A stretch of DNA of 64,000 nucleotides from Pseudomonadaceae bacterium SI-3 (GCA_004010935.1 CP026511.1:1426001-1490000), one strand, 5' to 3'. Counted from the stretch's first letter, positions 28,239 to 37,648 are shown. The notes: a model not told the origin generated them from the sequence alone. Made by a program: numbers and translations.

Positions 28239-29735
28239 ATGCCGCGGTCCGTCAACTTCAAGGACAAGATTTCTCGCCAGCGACCCTATGGACGCGTCGA
28301 ATCGGGTCTCAAAGCTTCAGAGGGTGAGCTGTCACTGATCATTGATCAGTTTGAAAGCGATCGCGGCCGTATCATCAACTCCGCTGCGGTGCGCCGGCTG
28401 CAGCAGAAGACTCAAGTCTTTCCGCTGGAGCGCAATGCGGCAGTGCGCAGTCGTTTGACGCATTCCCTCGAGGTCCAGCAGACCGGCCGTTTCATCGTGC
28501 GCACCTTGTATAAGCAGCTCGGTGAACGGGCAGCGCATTACGGCCTGGATGGGCTGGAAGGAGCGCTGGAAAGCCTGGTGGAAATGACGTGTCTGATGCA
28601 CGACATCGGCAATCCACCGTTCGGGCACTTTGGCGAGTTCGCCATTGGCGAGTGGTTTAAGCGGCACCTGGAAAAGCTGTTCGACGCGGCGGTGCCGGAC
28701 GAGCAGGGCAACAACGCATTGCGCAGCCGCATGCTGATCGATCTCGAGCAGTTCGAAGGCAATGCACAAGCGATTCGGTTGGTGGTGAGCCTGCTGCGGC
28801 TCAATCTGACCTACACACAGACGGCGGGCCTGCTGAAATACGTGCGCGCCGCTTACGCGCCTAAGCCGACCAAGGGGACACCTGGTGCCTGTCTGTTGAA
28901 GAAGCCAGGCTTCTACCTGTCGGAGGAGCCTTTCGTTGCGGAGCTGCAGGCTGCGCTGGGGTTGCTGCCTGGCACGCGGCACCCGGTCGCGTACATCATG
29001 GAGGCAGCCGATGACATCGCCTATTGCCTTGCAGACATTGAAGACTCGGTAGAGAAGGGCATCTTCACCATCGAGCAGCTGTCTCAGCTGCTAATCGCCA
29101 AATTCACCGAGCACGGCTCGCCCGAAGAGGCGATTGCGAGCACCGGCCGCAGTTTTCGCAGCATGGTCGAGTACGCCCAGGCGCGTGCTGCAAAGGAACC
29201 GATCAACAAGGTGGGCGAGTTTTTCATCTGGCTGCGTGTGAATCTGGTACACCCGCTGGTGCAGCACGCCGCCCAGCAGTTCATCGAGCATATCGAGGCG
29301 GTTTACGACGGCACGCTCGATCGTGCCCTGCTGGAGGACGCAAGTCTTGCCAACGCCATCGTGCAGACCTTCAAGGATGTCGCGATGGACCGAGTGTTCT
29401 GTCACCGAGAAGTCGAAACCTTGCAACTGCAGGGCTACCGGATTCTGCAAGGACTGCTGGATGCCTATTCGCCGCTGTTGGCCGTCGCACCAGAGACCTT
29501 CCAGGCATTGACCGAAGGCCGTTGTCGCAGCGAGCCGCACTTGCAGATGCTCGCCCGCCGCCTGCCCAGCCAACTGATCAAGGCCTACCACGAGTCGCTG
29601 AAAGCGCACCCTGAAGGCAGTGAAGAGCAGCCATTGTGGGAGTTCTACTACCGCTGCCGGATGTTGCAGGACTACGTCAGCGGAATGACCGACCAGCTGG
29701 CGCAGGACGAATACCGCACGCTCTCAGCTTTATAA
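28239..29735 (+). CDS. dgt: Deoxyguanosinetriphosphate triphosphohydrolase
   Basis: Dgt removes triphosphate from dGTP to give deoxyguanosine, adjusting the dNTP pool. The 498-residue enzyme carries the HD-domain metal motifs in order: RLTHSLEV (His), CLMHDIGNPPFGHFGE (His-Asp) and IMEAADDIAYCLADIEDSVE (Asp). Its length matches the long-type E. coli Dgt. dGTPases can restrict phage in some bacteria, but the position and conservation here fit a chromosomal housekeeping gene. Confidence 0.95.
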   Translation: MPRSVNFKDKISRQRPYGRVESGLKASEGELSLIIDQFESDRGRIINSAAVRRLQQKTQVFPLERNAAVRSRLTHSLEVQQTGRFIVRTLYKQLGERAAHYGLDGLEGALESLVEMTCLMHDIGNPPFGHFGEFAIGEWFKRHLEKLFDAAVPDEQGNNALRSRMLIDLEQFEGNAQAIRLVVSLLRLNLTYTQTAGLLKYVRAAYAPKPTKGTPGACLLKKPGFYLSEEPFVAELQAALGLLPGTRHPVAYIMEAADDIAYCLADIEDSVEKGIFTIEQLSQLLIAKFTEHGSPEEAIASTGRSFRSMVEYAQARAAKEPINKVGEFFIWLRVNLVHPLVQHAAQQFIEHIEAVYDGTLDRALLEDASLANAIVQTFKDVAMDRVFCHREVETLQLQGYRILQGLLDAYSPLLAVAPETFQALTEGRCRSEPHLQMLARRLPSQLIKAYHESLKAHPEGSEEQPLWEFYYRCRMLQDYVSGMTDQLAQDEYRTLSAL

Positions 29736-30081
29736 CGTCCGTCTATGCCTGCTGTTCTGGCAGGCATCATCGTCCGCTTTGCCTGTAGCCCACCTCCGAT
29801 GCGCCAAAATTGCTCGCGCTGCCGTTTCGTTGGTATAGCGCTTGCATTTGTCTGGTGCGTGCGGATCGAGCGTAGCCCCGTAATGGCGCAACGATCGACT
29901 GCGAAATCAGGCGGAATTAACCGTAAGTGTCTGAAAAATAACGCTTCGGTTTTCGAGAGACGGCCGTCTCGAAAGTCCGCCGCAACAGTTGATGGCAAGC
30001 CTTCAACCAATCGTGATGCAAGTTGGTGCGTTTGATTGGTGCGGATTGCTGTTTTGGTGCGCTTTCCATAGGACGTAGTAG
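29736..30081. other. 346-bp intergenic region between dgt and the ammonium transporter
   Basis: No gene is visible here. It holds a TTGGTGCG motif repeated at 30023-30030, 30036-30043 and 30054-30061, just upstream of the transporter start, and a related TCTGGTGCG at 29851-29859. A palindromic GAGACGGCCGTCTC lies at 29957-29970. A sigma-54-like site is listed separately. Confidence 0.55.
29830..29847 (+). promoter_or_regulatory. Possible sigma-54 promoter
   Basis: TTGGTATAGCGCTTGCAT has the -24 GG (29832-29833) and -12 GC (29844-29845) dinucleotides with the required 10-bp spacing. It lies about 235 bp before the ammonium transporter. RpoN control suits that gene, but the long leader makes this tentative. 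Confidence 0.35.
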
Positions 30082-31290
30082 ATGGATAACCCAAGCAGTG
30101 CGGTAGAAGTCCTGATTCACGGTGCCAATACCCTGTTCATCCTGATGGGCGCTGTGATGGTCCTGGCGATGCATGCCGGTTTCGCCTTTCTCGAGGTCGG
30201 GACCGTACGCCTGAAAAATCAGGTCAATGCCCTGTCAAAAATCATCGCCGACTTTGCCGTCTCGACATTGGCGTATTTTTTTATCGGCTATTGGGTCGCA
30301 TACGGCGTGACCTTTCTGCAGCCAGCGGATCAACTTATCGCCGAAAACGGCTATTCACTGGTCAAGTTCTTCTTCTTGCTGACGTTCGCTGCAGCGATAC
30401 CTGCGATCATTTCCGGCGGCATTGCCGAGCGCGCCAAATTCGGGCCGCAACTGTGCGCTACCTTGCTGATCGTTGCGTTCGTCTACCCGTTCTTCGAAGG
30501 CATGATGTGGAACGGCAATTTCGGCGTTCAGGCCTGGCTGGAAGCGCAGTTTGGTGCCCCGTTCCATGATTTCGCCGGCTCGGTAGTGGTGCACGGTATG
30601 GGGGGTTGGCTCGCTTTCGGCGCGGTGATTCTGCTCGGTCGACGCAACGGTCGATACCGCGATGGCCGTCTGATGGCCTTCGCCCCGTCGAACATACCTT
30701 TCCTGGCACTGGGATCATGGATCCTCATCGTGGGCTGGTTCGGCTTCAACGTGATGAGTGCTCAGACTCTTCAAGGGGTCAGCGGGCTGGTCGCGATCAA
30801 CTCGCTGATGGCCATGGTTGGCGGAACAGCGGCCGCATGGGCGGTTGGCCGCAACGACCCAGGCTTTCTCCACAACGGGCCGTTGGCTGGGCTGGTAGCG
30901 GTCTGCGCAGGCTCAGACCTGATGCATCCCATCGGTGCTTTGGCAACGGGTGTGGTAGCGGGCGCCTTGTTCGTCTGGGCATTCACCGCGGCCCAGGCCA
31001 AATGGAAGATCGACGATGTGCTCGGCGTCTGGCCATTGCATGGCCTCTGCGGCGTTTGGGGCGGGTTGGCTTGCGGGATCTTTGGTCAGCATGCGCTTGG
31101 GGGACTGGGCGGCATCAGCCTTATCAGTCAAGTTATAGGCACGGGCCTGGGCGTGCTGGTTGCGCTCGTGGGCGGCTTCCTGGTCTACGGCGTGCTCAGA
31201 TCCACTGTTGGCATTCGCCTGAGCCAGGAAGAAGAATTCAACGGTGCCGACCTGTCGATCCACCGCATCGGTGCGTTGAGCCACGACTGA
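30082..31290 (+). CDS. Ammonium transporter (Amt/MEP/Rh family)
   Basis: This 402-residue inner-membrane protein with eleven predicted helices conducts ammonium/ammonia. It contains GFAFLEVGTVRLKNQVNALS, FEGMMWNGNFGVQAWLEAQF, the pore histidine region GSVVVHGMGGWLAFGA, and the second pore histidine in GVWPLHGLCGVWGG. No glnK (PII regulator) gene is next to it, and the sequence deviates from AmtB in several motifs, so it may be the second, glnK-independent Amt paralogue of pseudomonads. Confidence 0.9.
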   Translation: MDNPSSAVEVLIHGANTLFILMGAVMVLAMHAGFAFLEVGTVRLKNQVNALSKIIADFAVSTLAYFFIGYWVAYGVTFLQPADQLIAENGYSLVKFFFLLTFAAAIPAIISGGIAERAKFGPQLCATLLIVAFVYPFFEGMMWNGNFGVQAWLEAQFGAPFHDFAGSVVVHGMGGWLAFGAVILLGRRNGRYRDGRLMAFAPSNIPFLALGSWILIVGWFGFNVMSAQTLQGVSGLVAINSLMAMVGGTAAAWAVGRNDPGFLHNGPLAGLVAVCAGSDLMHPIGALATGVVAGALFVWAFTAAQAKWKIDDVLGVWPLHGLCGVWGGLACGIFGQHALGGLGGISLISQVIGTGLGVLVALVGGFLVYGVLRSTVGIRLSQEEEFNGADLSIHRIGALSHD

Positions 31291-31298
31291 CTTGAGGA

Positions 31299-31327
31299 AG
31301 CCGGCCGGACGATGCGGCCGGCTTTTG
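31299..31327 (+). terminator. Terminator of the ammonium transporter gene
   Basis: AAGCCGGCCG (31299-31308) pairs perfectly with CGGCCGGCTT (31315-31324), followed by TT, eight bases past the stop codon. Confidence 0.85.
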
Positions 31328-31371
31328 GTGATTCGGGTTGATTGCCGCAGTGGGAACCCTTAGCTGCCCAT

Positions 31372-32025
31372 TCAATCGACCGTGTCGGTCTCGCGGGCAT
31401 AGGCGCGCATGAACAGGGCGACGCAATCCTCGACATGCCGCTTCCCATCTTCGGCGTCCAGTCGCTCGGCATAGCCGATCAGCAGACGAAAATGAGCGGC
31501 GCCTTTAATCAACGAACAGAAATGTTCCGCGGCGCGCATCGGCTCGGGCACATCCAGCAACTGGCACCGGTGCGCCTGGTCGAGCAGCTGCTCCAGATCG
31601 AGCAACAGCTTCTGTGGGCCTGCATCGAAGAACATCCGCGACAGCGTCGGGTTCTGGGCCGCCATTGCCACCATCAGTCGGTGCAGGCCGATGGATTCGG
31701 GGCTGATGACCAGCTCGTGAAAAGCCTGGGCAATATCCAGCAGGACCGAACGGAACTCACCGCCATCCTCCAGCACGAACAGCCGGCGCGGCAGACGCGT
31801 CTCGCAGGTTGCCTTTATCGCAGCGCCGAACAGCGCCTCCTTGTCTTTGAAATGACTGTACAGCGTGAGCTTCGATACGCCGGCTTCGGCGGCGATGGCG
31901 TCCATGCTGCTGCCTTCATAGCCATTGCCGAGGAACAGAGTTTGGGCAGCCGCCAGGATCGCTTCGCGCTTGGCGGGGTCCTTCGGACGGCCTGGGCCAG
32001 ACGGTACGGGTGAGCTTTCGGTCAT
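31372..32025 (-). CDS. TetR-family repressor of the RND efflux operon
   Basis: This 217-residue protein has the TetR helix-turn-helix (KREAILAAAQTLFLGNGYEG and SMDAIAAEAGVSKLTLYSHF) and a helical C-terminal ligand domain of the TetR_C type seen in efflux regulators. It is divergent from the periplasmic adaptor gene with 95 bp between starts, and a dyad operator lies in the gap. It is therefore the likely local repressor of the pump and of itself. The inducer is unknown. Confidence 0.92.
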   Translation of the reverse strand: MTESSPVPSGPGRPKDPAKREAILAAAQTLFLGNGYEGSSMDAIAAEAGVSKLTLYSHFKDKEALFGAAIKATCETRLPRRLFVLEDGGEFRSVLLDIAQAFHELVISPESIGLHRLMVAMAAQNPTLSRMFFDAGPQKLLLDLEQLLDQAHRCQLLDVPEPMRAAEHFCSLIKGAAHFRLLIGYAERLDAEDGKRHVEDCVALFMRAYARETDTVD

Positions 32026-32064
32026 GGGCGTTTTTAATACTAGACTGGTGAGTTCGGTATTTTT

Positions 32065-32084
32065 ACTATACCGCGCAGTATAAG
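32065..32084. promoter_or_regulatory. Operator/promoter of the RND efflux operon
   Basis: ACTATACCGCGCAGTATAAG contains the inverted repeat TATAC-N6-GTATA between the divergent TetR and adaptor genes. The right arm overlaps a TATAAG -10-like hexamer reading toward the efflux genes, consistent with repression by occlusion. Confidence 0.6.
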
Positions 32085-32120
32085 TATTAGAACCCGCCTC
32101 GCGACAGAGAGAGATTCGAC

Positions 32121-33218
32121 GTGTTCCGACATGCCTTGCCCTTCCTCGGTGTTTTTTGTTTCGTTTTGCTTGCCGGTTGCGGCAATGACGAGCCTGAGCA
32201 ACTCTCGACGCGGCCGGTGATGGTGGTTCAGCCACAGCCTGCCAGTGAGGCCTTTGAAAGCTATCCGGGCGAGGTGCATGCGCGCTACGAACCCGAACTG
32301 GCGTTTCGCATTGCAGGCAAGGTTACGGAGCGGATGGTCGAAGCCGGCGAGCGGGTGAGCAAGGACCAACCATTGGCCAAGCTCGATCCGCAGGATGTGC
32401 GGCTGCAACTCGAGGGTATGCGTGCTCAGGTAGCGGCGGCGGAAGCCAACTTGCGGGTCGCCCGCGCCGAGCATGAGCGCTACAAGACCTTGATGGATCG
32501 CCAACTGGTCAGTCGCTCGCAATTCGACTCTTCTGAAAACGCCTATCGCTCCGCACAGGCACGTCTGCAACAAGCCCGTGCGGAATTCGACGTGGCCAAC
32601 AACCAGGTCGGCTACGCCATCCTGCGAGCGACGCACGAAGGCGTGGTTGCTCAGCGTCGGGTTGAGGTGGGGCAAGTAGTTGGCGCTGGTCAGACGGCGT
32701 TTGTCCTGGCTGCCGATGGCGAACGCGAGGTGGCCATTAACCTGCCGGAGCAGGCGTTGGAACGCTACTCGGTCGGCCAACCTGTTTCGGTGGAAATCTG
32801 GTCGCAGCCGGGCAAGACGTATGCCGGCCACATCCGCGAGCTATCACCAGCTGCCGACGCGCAGTCCCGGACCTACTCTGCCCGCGTTGCCTTCGATGAT
32901 GCCGAGGTGCCTGCCGAACTTGGCCAGAGCGCGCTGGTGTCGATCCGCAGCAACGGCGAGGTGCCCTTGGCCGTGCCGCTTTCGGCGGTCACGGCCGAGC
33001 AGGGCAACGCTTACGTCTGGCGAGTCAGGGAGGACGCCACTCTTGAGCGCGTCGTCGTACAAACGGGGGCCTTCGGTGAATCCTCGGTGCCGATTCTCAA
33101 AGGCTTGCAGGCGGACGATTGGATTGTGTTGGCGGGTGTGCAGATGCTCCACGAGAACCAGGCGGTGAGGGCGGTCGATCGTGACAACCGTCCGGTCGTG
33201 CTGGCAGCGCAGGAGTAA
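32121..33218 (+). CDS. RND efflux periplasmic adaptor lipoprotein
   Basis: This 365-residue membrane-fusion protein links an RND pump to an outer-membrane channel. It has a lipobox LLAGC (Cys20), a barrel-sandwich (lipoyl) region ELAFRIAGKVTERMVEAGER and a coiled-coil hairpin (about residues 95-160). The second lipoyl half and beta-barrel domain (RATHEGVVAQRRVEVGQVVG, VAINLPEQAL) follow. The start is GTG 32121 with GAGAGAGA upstream. It ends five bases before the pump gene. No outer-membrane factor gene follows, so a shared TolC/OprM-type channel is likely. Confidence 0.93.
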   Translation: MFRHALPFLGVFCFVLLAGCGNDEPEQLSTRPVMVVQPQPASEAFESYPGEVHARYEPELAFRIAGKVTERMVEAGERVSKDQPLAKLDPQDVRLQLEGMRAQVAAAEANLRVARAEHERYKTLMDRQLVSRSQFDSSENAYRSAQARLQQARAEFDVANNQVGYAILRATHEGVVAQRRVEVGQVVGAGQTAFVLAADGEREVAINLPEQALERYSVGQPVSVEIWSQPGKTYAGHIRELSPAADAQSRTYSARVAFDDAEVPAELGQSALVSIRSNGEVPLAVPLSAVTAEQGNAYVWRVREDATLERVVVQTGAFGESSVPILKGLQADDWIVLAGVQMLHENQAVRAVDRDNRPVVLAAQE

Positions 33219-33223
33219 TCACG

Positions 33224-36200
33224 ATGCGCTTCAATCTTTCCGCCTGGGCGCTGGGTAACCGGCAGATCGTTGTCTATCTAATGCTGTTGATGGCCGTGGT
33301 CGGGGCGCTCTCTTACAGCAAGCTCGGTCAGAGTGAGGACCCGCCCTTTACCTTCAAGGCGATGGTAATTCAGACCCAGTGGCCCGGCGCGACCGCCGAA
33401 GAAGTCTCGCAGCAGGTCACCGAGCGCATCGAAAAGAAGCTGATGGAAACGGGAGAGTACGAGCGCATCGTGTCCTTTTCACGGCCGGGCGAATCCAACG
33501 TCACGTTCATGGCGCGCGATTCGATGCACTCCGAGCAGATCCCTGACCTCTGGTATCAGATCCGCAAGAAAGTCGGCGACATCCGCCACACCTTGCCCGC
33601 CGGTGTGCAGGGCCCATTCTTCAATGATGAATTCGGCACCACGTTCGGCAACATCTACGCGTTGACCGGCGAAGGCTTTGATTACGCCGTGCTCAAGGAT
33701 TACGCCGATCGCATCCAGTTACAGCTGCAGCGTGTCGCAAACGTCGGCAAGGTCGAGCTGATCGGTTTACAGGACGAGAAGATCTGGATTGAGCTTTCCA
33801 ACGTCAAGCTGGCCAATCTCGGCGTGCCGCTGGAGGCGGTCAAACAGGCGCTCGAAGCGCAGAACACCGTCATGTCGGCGGGGTTCGTCGAGACACCCAG
33901 TGACCGTGTTCAATTACGCGTTACCGGTAGCTTCGAGACGGTAAAGGAAATTCGCGACTTCCCCATCCGAGTGGCCGGCAGCACCTTCCGCATCGGTGAT
34001 GTTGCCGAGGTCTATCGCGGTTTCAACGATCCGCCCGCGCCGCGCATGCGCTACATGGGCGAACCGGCGATCGGCCTGGCGGTGTCGATGAAACCCGGAG
34101 GCGACATCCTCGTGCTCGGCGAGGCGCTGCAAGAGGCGTTCGCACGATTGCAGCAGGAATTGCCGGCGGGCATGCAGTTGCGCAAGGTCTCGGACCAGCC
34201 TGCGGCCGTGAAGACAGGTGTGGGCGAGTTCGTCCAGGTGCTGATCGAGGCCCTGGTGATCGTGCTGCTGGTGAGCTTCTTCTCGCTGGGTGTCCGTACG
34301 GGGCTGGTGGTCGCGCTGTCGATCCCACTGGTATTGGCCATGACCTTCGCGGCCATGCATTACCTGGACATTGGTCTGCACAAGATTTCCCTGGGTGCGC
34401 TGGTGTTGGCGTTGGGACTCATGGTGGACGATGCGATCATCGCCGTGGAAATGATGGCGATCAAAATGGAGCAGGGCTTCGACCGGCTCAAGGCTGCGAG
34501 TTACGCCTGGACCAGCACGGCCTTTCCGATGCTCACCGGTACGCTGATCACCGCAGCGGGCTTTCTACCGATCGCCACCGCGCAGTCCAGTACGGGCGAA
34601 TACACCCGCTCGATCTTCCAGGTGGTGACCATCGCCCTGATCGCCTCCTGGATCGCCGCCGTTGTGTTCGTGCCCTTGTTGGGTGAGAAGCTGCTGCCCG
34701 ATCTGGCCAAGCGTCGTGCGCAAAAGCATGGCGGCAGCGAGCAGGGACACGACCCGTATTCGACGCCGTTTTACCAGCGCGTGCGGCGCGTGATCCATTG
34801 GTGTGTGCAGCGGCGCAAGACGGTCATCATCCTGACCTTGTTGGCGTTCGTCGGCGCGATCGGATTGTTTCGTATCGTGCCGCAACAGTTCTTTCCCGCC
34901 TCCGGTCGCCTGGAGCTGATGGTCGATCTGAAGCTCGCTGAAGGTGCCTCGCTCAAGGCCACCGAAGCCGAGGTCCATCGCCTTGAGGAGATGCTCAAGG
35001 ACCGCGCCGGTATCGACAATTACGTGGCCTATGTCGGTAGCGGGTCGCCGCGTTTTTACCTGCCGCTGGATCAGCAGCTGCCGGCCACCAGCTTCGCTCA
35101 GATCGTGGTATTGGCTGACAGTATCGAGCAGCGCGAGGCGTTACGTAGCTGGCTGATCGAGCGATTGCGGGAAGATTTCCCGACCTTGCGCGGTCGCGTC
35201 AGTCGTCTGGAAAACGGTCCGCCTGTGGGCTATCCGGTGCAGTTCCGAGTCACTGGTGAGCATATTGATGTGGTGCGCAAGCTGGCACGTCAGGTCGCGG
35301 CCAAGGTGCGCGAGAACCCCTATGTGGCTAACGTCCATCTCGACTGGCAGGAGCCGAGCAAGGTGGTCTGGCTGAACGTGGATCAGGATCGTGCCCGTGC
35401 GCTGGGCGTCAGTACGGTTGAACTGTCGAACTTCCTCAAGCGCACCTTTACCGGCACCACGGCGAGCCAGTTCCGGGAAGATAACGAGCTGATCGAGATC
35501 CTGATTCGTGGCACCGCACGCGAACGCGAAACCCTGTCCATGTTGCCCAGCCTGGCGATTCCCACGGCCAGCGGCCGCAGTGTGCCTTTGTCGCAGGTCG
35601 CAACCCTGGAATACGGCTTCGAAGAGGGCGTGATCTGGCATCGCAATCGGATGCCGACGGTAACGGTGCGTGCCGACATCTATGGCGATCAGCAGCCGGC
35701 CTCGCTGGTGCAACAGATCGAACCGACCCTGAGTGAGGTACGCGAGGCGCTGCCCAGCGGTTACCTGCTGGAAGTCGGCGGAACTGTCGAGGACTCCAGT
35801 CGCGGCCAGGCCTCGGTGAATGCCGGCATGCCGCTGTTCATCATCGTTGTGGTGAGCCTGCTGATGCTGCAGCTGAAAAGCTTCTCACGTTCGGCGATGG
35901 TGTTCCTGACCGCACCGCTGGGGCTGATTGGCGTAGCACTGTTCCTACTGCTGTTCGGCAAGCCGTTCGGTTTCGTAGCGATGCTCGGCACTATCGCGCT
36001 GTCCGGCATGATCATGCGCAACTCGGTGATATTGGTGGATCAGATCGAGCAGGACATTGGCGCGGGGCAGGATCGTTTCAATGCCATCATCGATGCCACG
36101 GTTCGGCGCTTCCGGCCCATCGTGCTGACAGCGCTGGCGTCGGTGTTGGCGATGATACCGCTGTCACGCAGTGTGTTCTTCGGACCGATGGCGGTGGCGA

Positions 36201-36298
36201 TCATGGGCGGGTTGATCGTCGCGACCGCGCTGACATTGCTGTTTTTGCCAGCGCTTTACGCCGCCTGGTTCCGGGTCAAGGAAGTGCCTCAAAGCTGA
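33224..36298 (+). CDS. RND-family efflux permease
   Basis: This 1024-residue inner-membrane pump has the RND layout: helix 1 (IVVYLMLLMAVVGALSYSKL), a large periplasmic loop (SEDPPFTFKAMVIQTQWPGA), helices 2-6 with GALVLALGLMVDDAIIAVEM (proton-relay Asp-Asp), a second loop and helices 8-12 with LGTIALSGMIMRNSVILVDQ. It is more like the TriC/VexK branch than AcrB/MexB, judging by the N-terminal motif. The operon is MFP-RND under a TetR repressor. Substrates cannot be predicted from sequence. Confidence 0.95.
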   Translation: MRFNLSAWALGNRQIVVYLMLLMAVVGALSYSKLGQSEDPPFTFKAMVIQTQWPGATAEEVSQQVTERIEKKLMETGEYERIVSFSRPGESNVTFMARDSMHSEQIPDLWYQIRKKVGDIRHTLPAGVQGPFFNDEFGTTFGNIYALTGEGFDYAVLKDYADRIQLQLQRVANVGKVELIGLQDEKIWIELSNVKLANLGVPLEAVKQALEAQNTVMSAGFVETPSDRVQLRVTGSFETVKEIRDFPIRVAGSTFRIGDVAEVYRGFNDPPAPRMRYMGEPAIGLAVSMKPGGDILVLGEALQEAFARLQQELPAGMQLRKVSDQPAAVKTGVGEFVQVLIEALVIVLLVSFFSLGVRTGLVVALSIPLVLAMTFAAMHYLDIGLHKISLGALVLALGLMVDDAIIAVEMMAIKMEQGFDRLKAASYAWTSTAFPMLTGTLITAAGFLPIATAQSSTGEYTRSIFQVVTIALIASWIAAVVFVPLLGEKLLPDLAKRRAQKHGGSEQGHDPYSTPFYQRVRRVIHWCVQRRKTVIILTLLAFVGAIGLFRIVPQQFFPASGRLELMVDLKLAEGASLKATEAEVHRLEEMLKDRAGIDNYVAYVGSGSPRFYLPLDQQLPATSFAQIVVLADSIEQREALRSWLIERLREDFPTLRGRVSRLENGPPVGYPVQFRVTGEHIDVVRKLARQVAAKVRENPYVANVHLDWQEPSKVVWLNVDQDRARALGVSTVELSNFLKRTFTGTTASQFREDNELIEILIRGTARERETLSMLPSLAIPTASGRSVPLSQVATLEYGFEEGVIWHRNRMPTVTVRADIYGDQQPASLVQQIEPTLSEVREALPSGYLLEVGGTVEDSSRGQASVNAGMPLFIIVVVSLLMLQLKSFSRSAMVFLTAPLGLIGVALFLLLFGKPFGFVAMLGTIALSGMIMRNSVILVDQIEQDIGAGQDRFNAIIDATVRRFRPIVLTALASVLAMIPLSRSVFFGPMAVAIMGGLIVATALTLLFLPALYAAWFRVKEVPQS

Positions 36299-36327
36299 GG
36301 CCTGAAGGGGAGTCGGCGTCCGCTTGC

Positions 36328-36888
36328 TTAGACGCCGGCGGCCTGCAGCAGCTGCTCCGCTGAGGCCTTGGCCAGCAGCGCCTGGTCCTCCGGGCCTTCT
36401 ATGTGCGCCATGCTCAGTGCGCCTTCGATAAGAAATTGCAGCTGGCGTGCAAGCTGCTGAGGCTGCGGTGCATCGAGTGCTTCAAGCAGCTCGCGCAGAT
36501 GGTGCTGAAATTGCGCCTTGTATCCCGCTGCGCGCTGATGGATCGGGTGTTCTCGATCCAGATATTCGGCCGCTGCGTTGATGAACAGACAGCCACAGAA
36601 CGCGGTTGGGCTGTGAATCATGTTGTTCAGTCCATCGTATACGCTCAGCAGCGCCTTGCGCGGCGGCAACGCGTTGCGCGCCTCTCGCAAACGCTCGAGC
36701 ATCGGCAGCTGGCGCGCTTCCAGCACCGCCAGGATCAGTTCGTCCTTCGACTTGAAGTGCTTATACAGGGTCATCTTGGCCACGCCCGATTCGCTGAGAA
36801 TCCGATCGATACCGGTAGCGTGGTAGCCCTCTGTGTAGAACAGCCGCTCCGCAGTGGCGAGCAGCAGGTCGCGCTTGGTGGTTGCCAT
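36328..36888 (-). CDS. TetR-family repressor of the GST operon
   Basis: This 186-residue protein has the N-terminal helix-turn-helix KRDLLLATAERLFYTEGYHA and GIDRILSESGVAKMTLYKHF. The C-terminal domain carries CGCLFINAAAEY with a cysteine pair, common in the AcuR/TetR_C branch responding to electrophiles. It is divergent from the GST gene with a 147-bp gap containing a perfect dyad operator inside the GST promoter, so it probably represses that operon. Confidence 0.92.
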   Translation of the reverse strand: MATTKRDLLLATAERLFYTEGYHATGIDRILSESGVAKMTLYKHFKSKDELILAVLEARQLPMLERLREARNALPPRKALLSVYDGLNNMIHSPTAFCGCLFINAAAEYLDREHPIHQRAAGYKAQFQHHLRELLEALDAPQPQQLARQLQFLIEGALSMAHIEGPEDQALLAKASAEQLLQAAGV

Positions 36889-36963
36889 GTGGATCTCCTC
36901 GGCCGGCCATTATGCGGGAGCGAAACTGTTCCCTCCAATTGTCCGCTGACCCATACATTGCGC

Positions 36964-36993
36964 TTGCAGTGTACAGACAGGTCTGTCTATTAT
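36964..36993 (+). promoter_or_regulatory. GST-operon promoter with embedded TetR operator
   Basis: TTGCAG (36964-36969) and TATTAT (36988-36993) are 18 bp apart. The spacer holds the perfect dyad AGACAG-GT-CTGTCT (36975-36988), where a TetR dimer would block polymerase. This is one of the clearest operators in the window. Confidence 0.75.
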
Positions 36994-37035
36994 CCAGTCG
37001 TGCCTGATTCAGGCCCATCCTCAAGGAGCGACACG

Positions 37036-37635
37036 ATGAAACTCTACGACATGACCCTGTCCGGCAATTGCTACAAGGTTCGCCTGTTTCTTGGTTTGAT
37101 CGGCCAAACGGCTGAACGGGTGCCGGTGGATGTGCTCAAGGGTGAGCACCGGCAGTCAGCGTTCCTGGCGACCAACCCTCGCGGGCAAGTGCCGGTACTT
37201 GAGGACGGCGAGCTCCGCGTGATCGACTCTCAGGCCATCCTCGTTTATCTGGCGCGGCGCTATGCCGATGAAGCCTGGTTCCCCCAGGATGCGTTGGCTC
37301 AGGCGCGCATCGTCGGCTGGCTGAGCTTCGCGGCCAACGAGATGCACCATGGCCCAGCCACTGCCCGTGCGGGGCGTCTGTTCGCCAGGCCAATCGACGA
37401 AGCATTAGCCGCAAACCGTGCCGTGGCCGCCATCAACATGCTTGAACAACAGCTTGCGCAGCACGCTTGGCTCGCTGAAACGGCCGGCCCGAGCATCGCC
37501 GACATCGCGATATACCCCTATGCGGCGCTGGCCGGGGAGGGCGGTCTCGATCTCGCACCGTTTGCCGCAGTTAGGGCGTGGTGCTCTCGTATTCGCCAGC
37601 TGCCGGGTTACGTCGGCATGCCCGGTCTGGAGTAA
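37036..37635 (+). CDS. Glutathione S-transferase family protein
   Basis: This 199-residue protein has the thioredoxin-fold N-domain (MKLYDMTLSGNCYKVRLFLG, NPRGQVPVLEDGELRVIDSQ with the cis-Pro and the glutathione-binding DSQ) and a helical C-domain with SIADIAIYPY. The SGNCYKVR segment places a Ser/Cys at the usual catalytic position. AAGGAG eight bases before ATG 37036 sets the start. It is first of a probable three-gene operon with the FMN-oxidase-like and MBL-like genes, under the divergent TetR. Confidence 0.93.
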   Translation: MKLYDMTLSGNCYKVRLFLGLIGQTAERVPVDVLKGEHRQSAFLATNPRGQVPVLEDGELRVIDSQAILVYLARRYADEAWFPQDALAQARIVGWLSFAANEMHHGPATARAGRLFARPIDEALAANRAVAAINMLEQQLAQHAWLAETAGPSIADIAIYPYAALAGEGGLDLAPFAAVRAWCSRIRQLPGYVGMPGLE

Positions 37636-37648
37636 GGAGGCAAGCGCC

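Noticed and set aside
28239..29735. dgt as an anti-phage dGTPase
   Set aside because: The gene is of the long E. coli type, has normal GC and sits at its conserved Pseudomonas locus, so housekeeping is more likely. No defence genes adjoin it.
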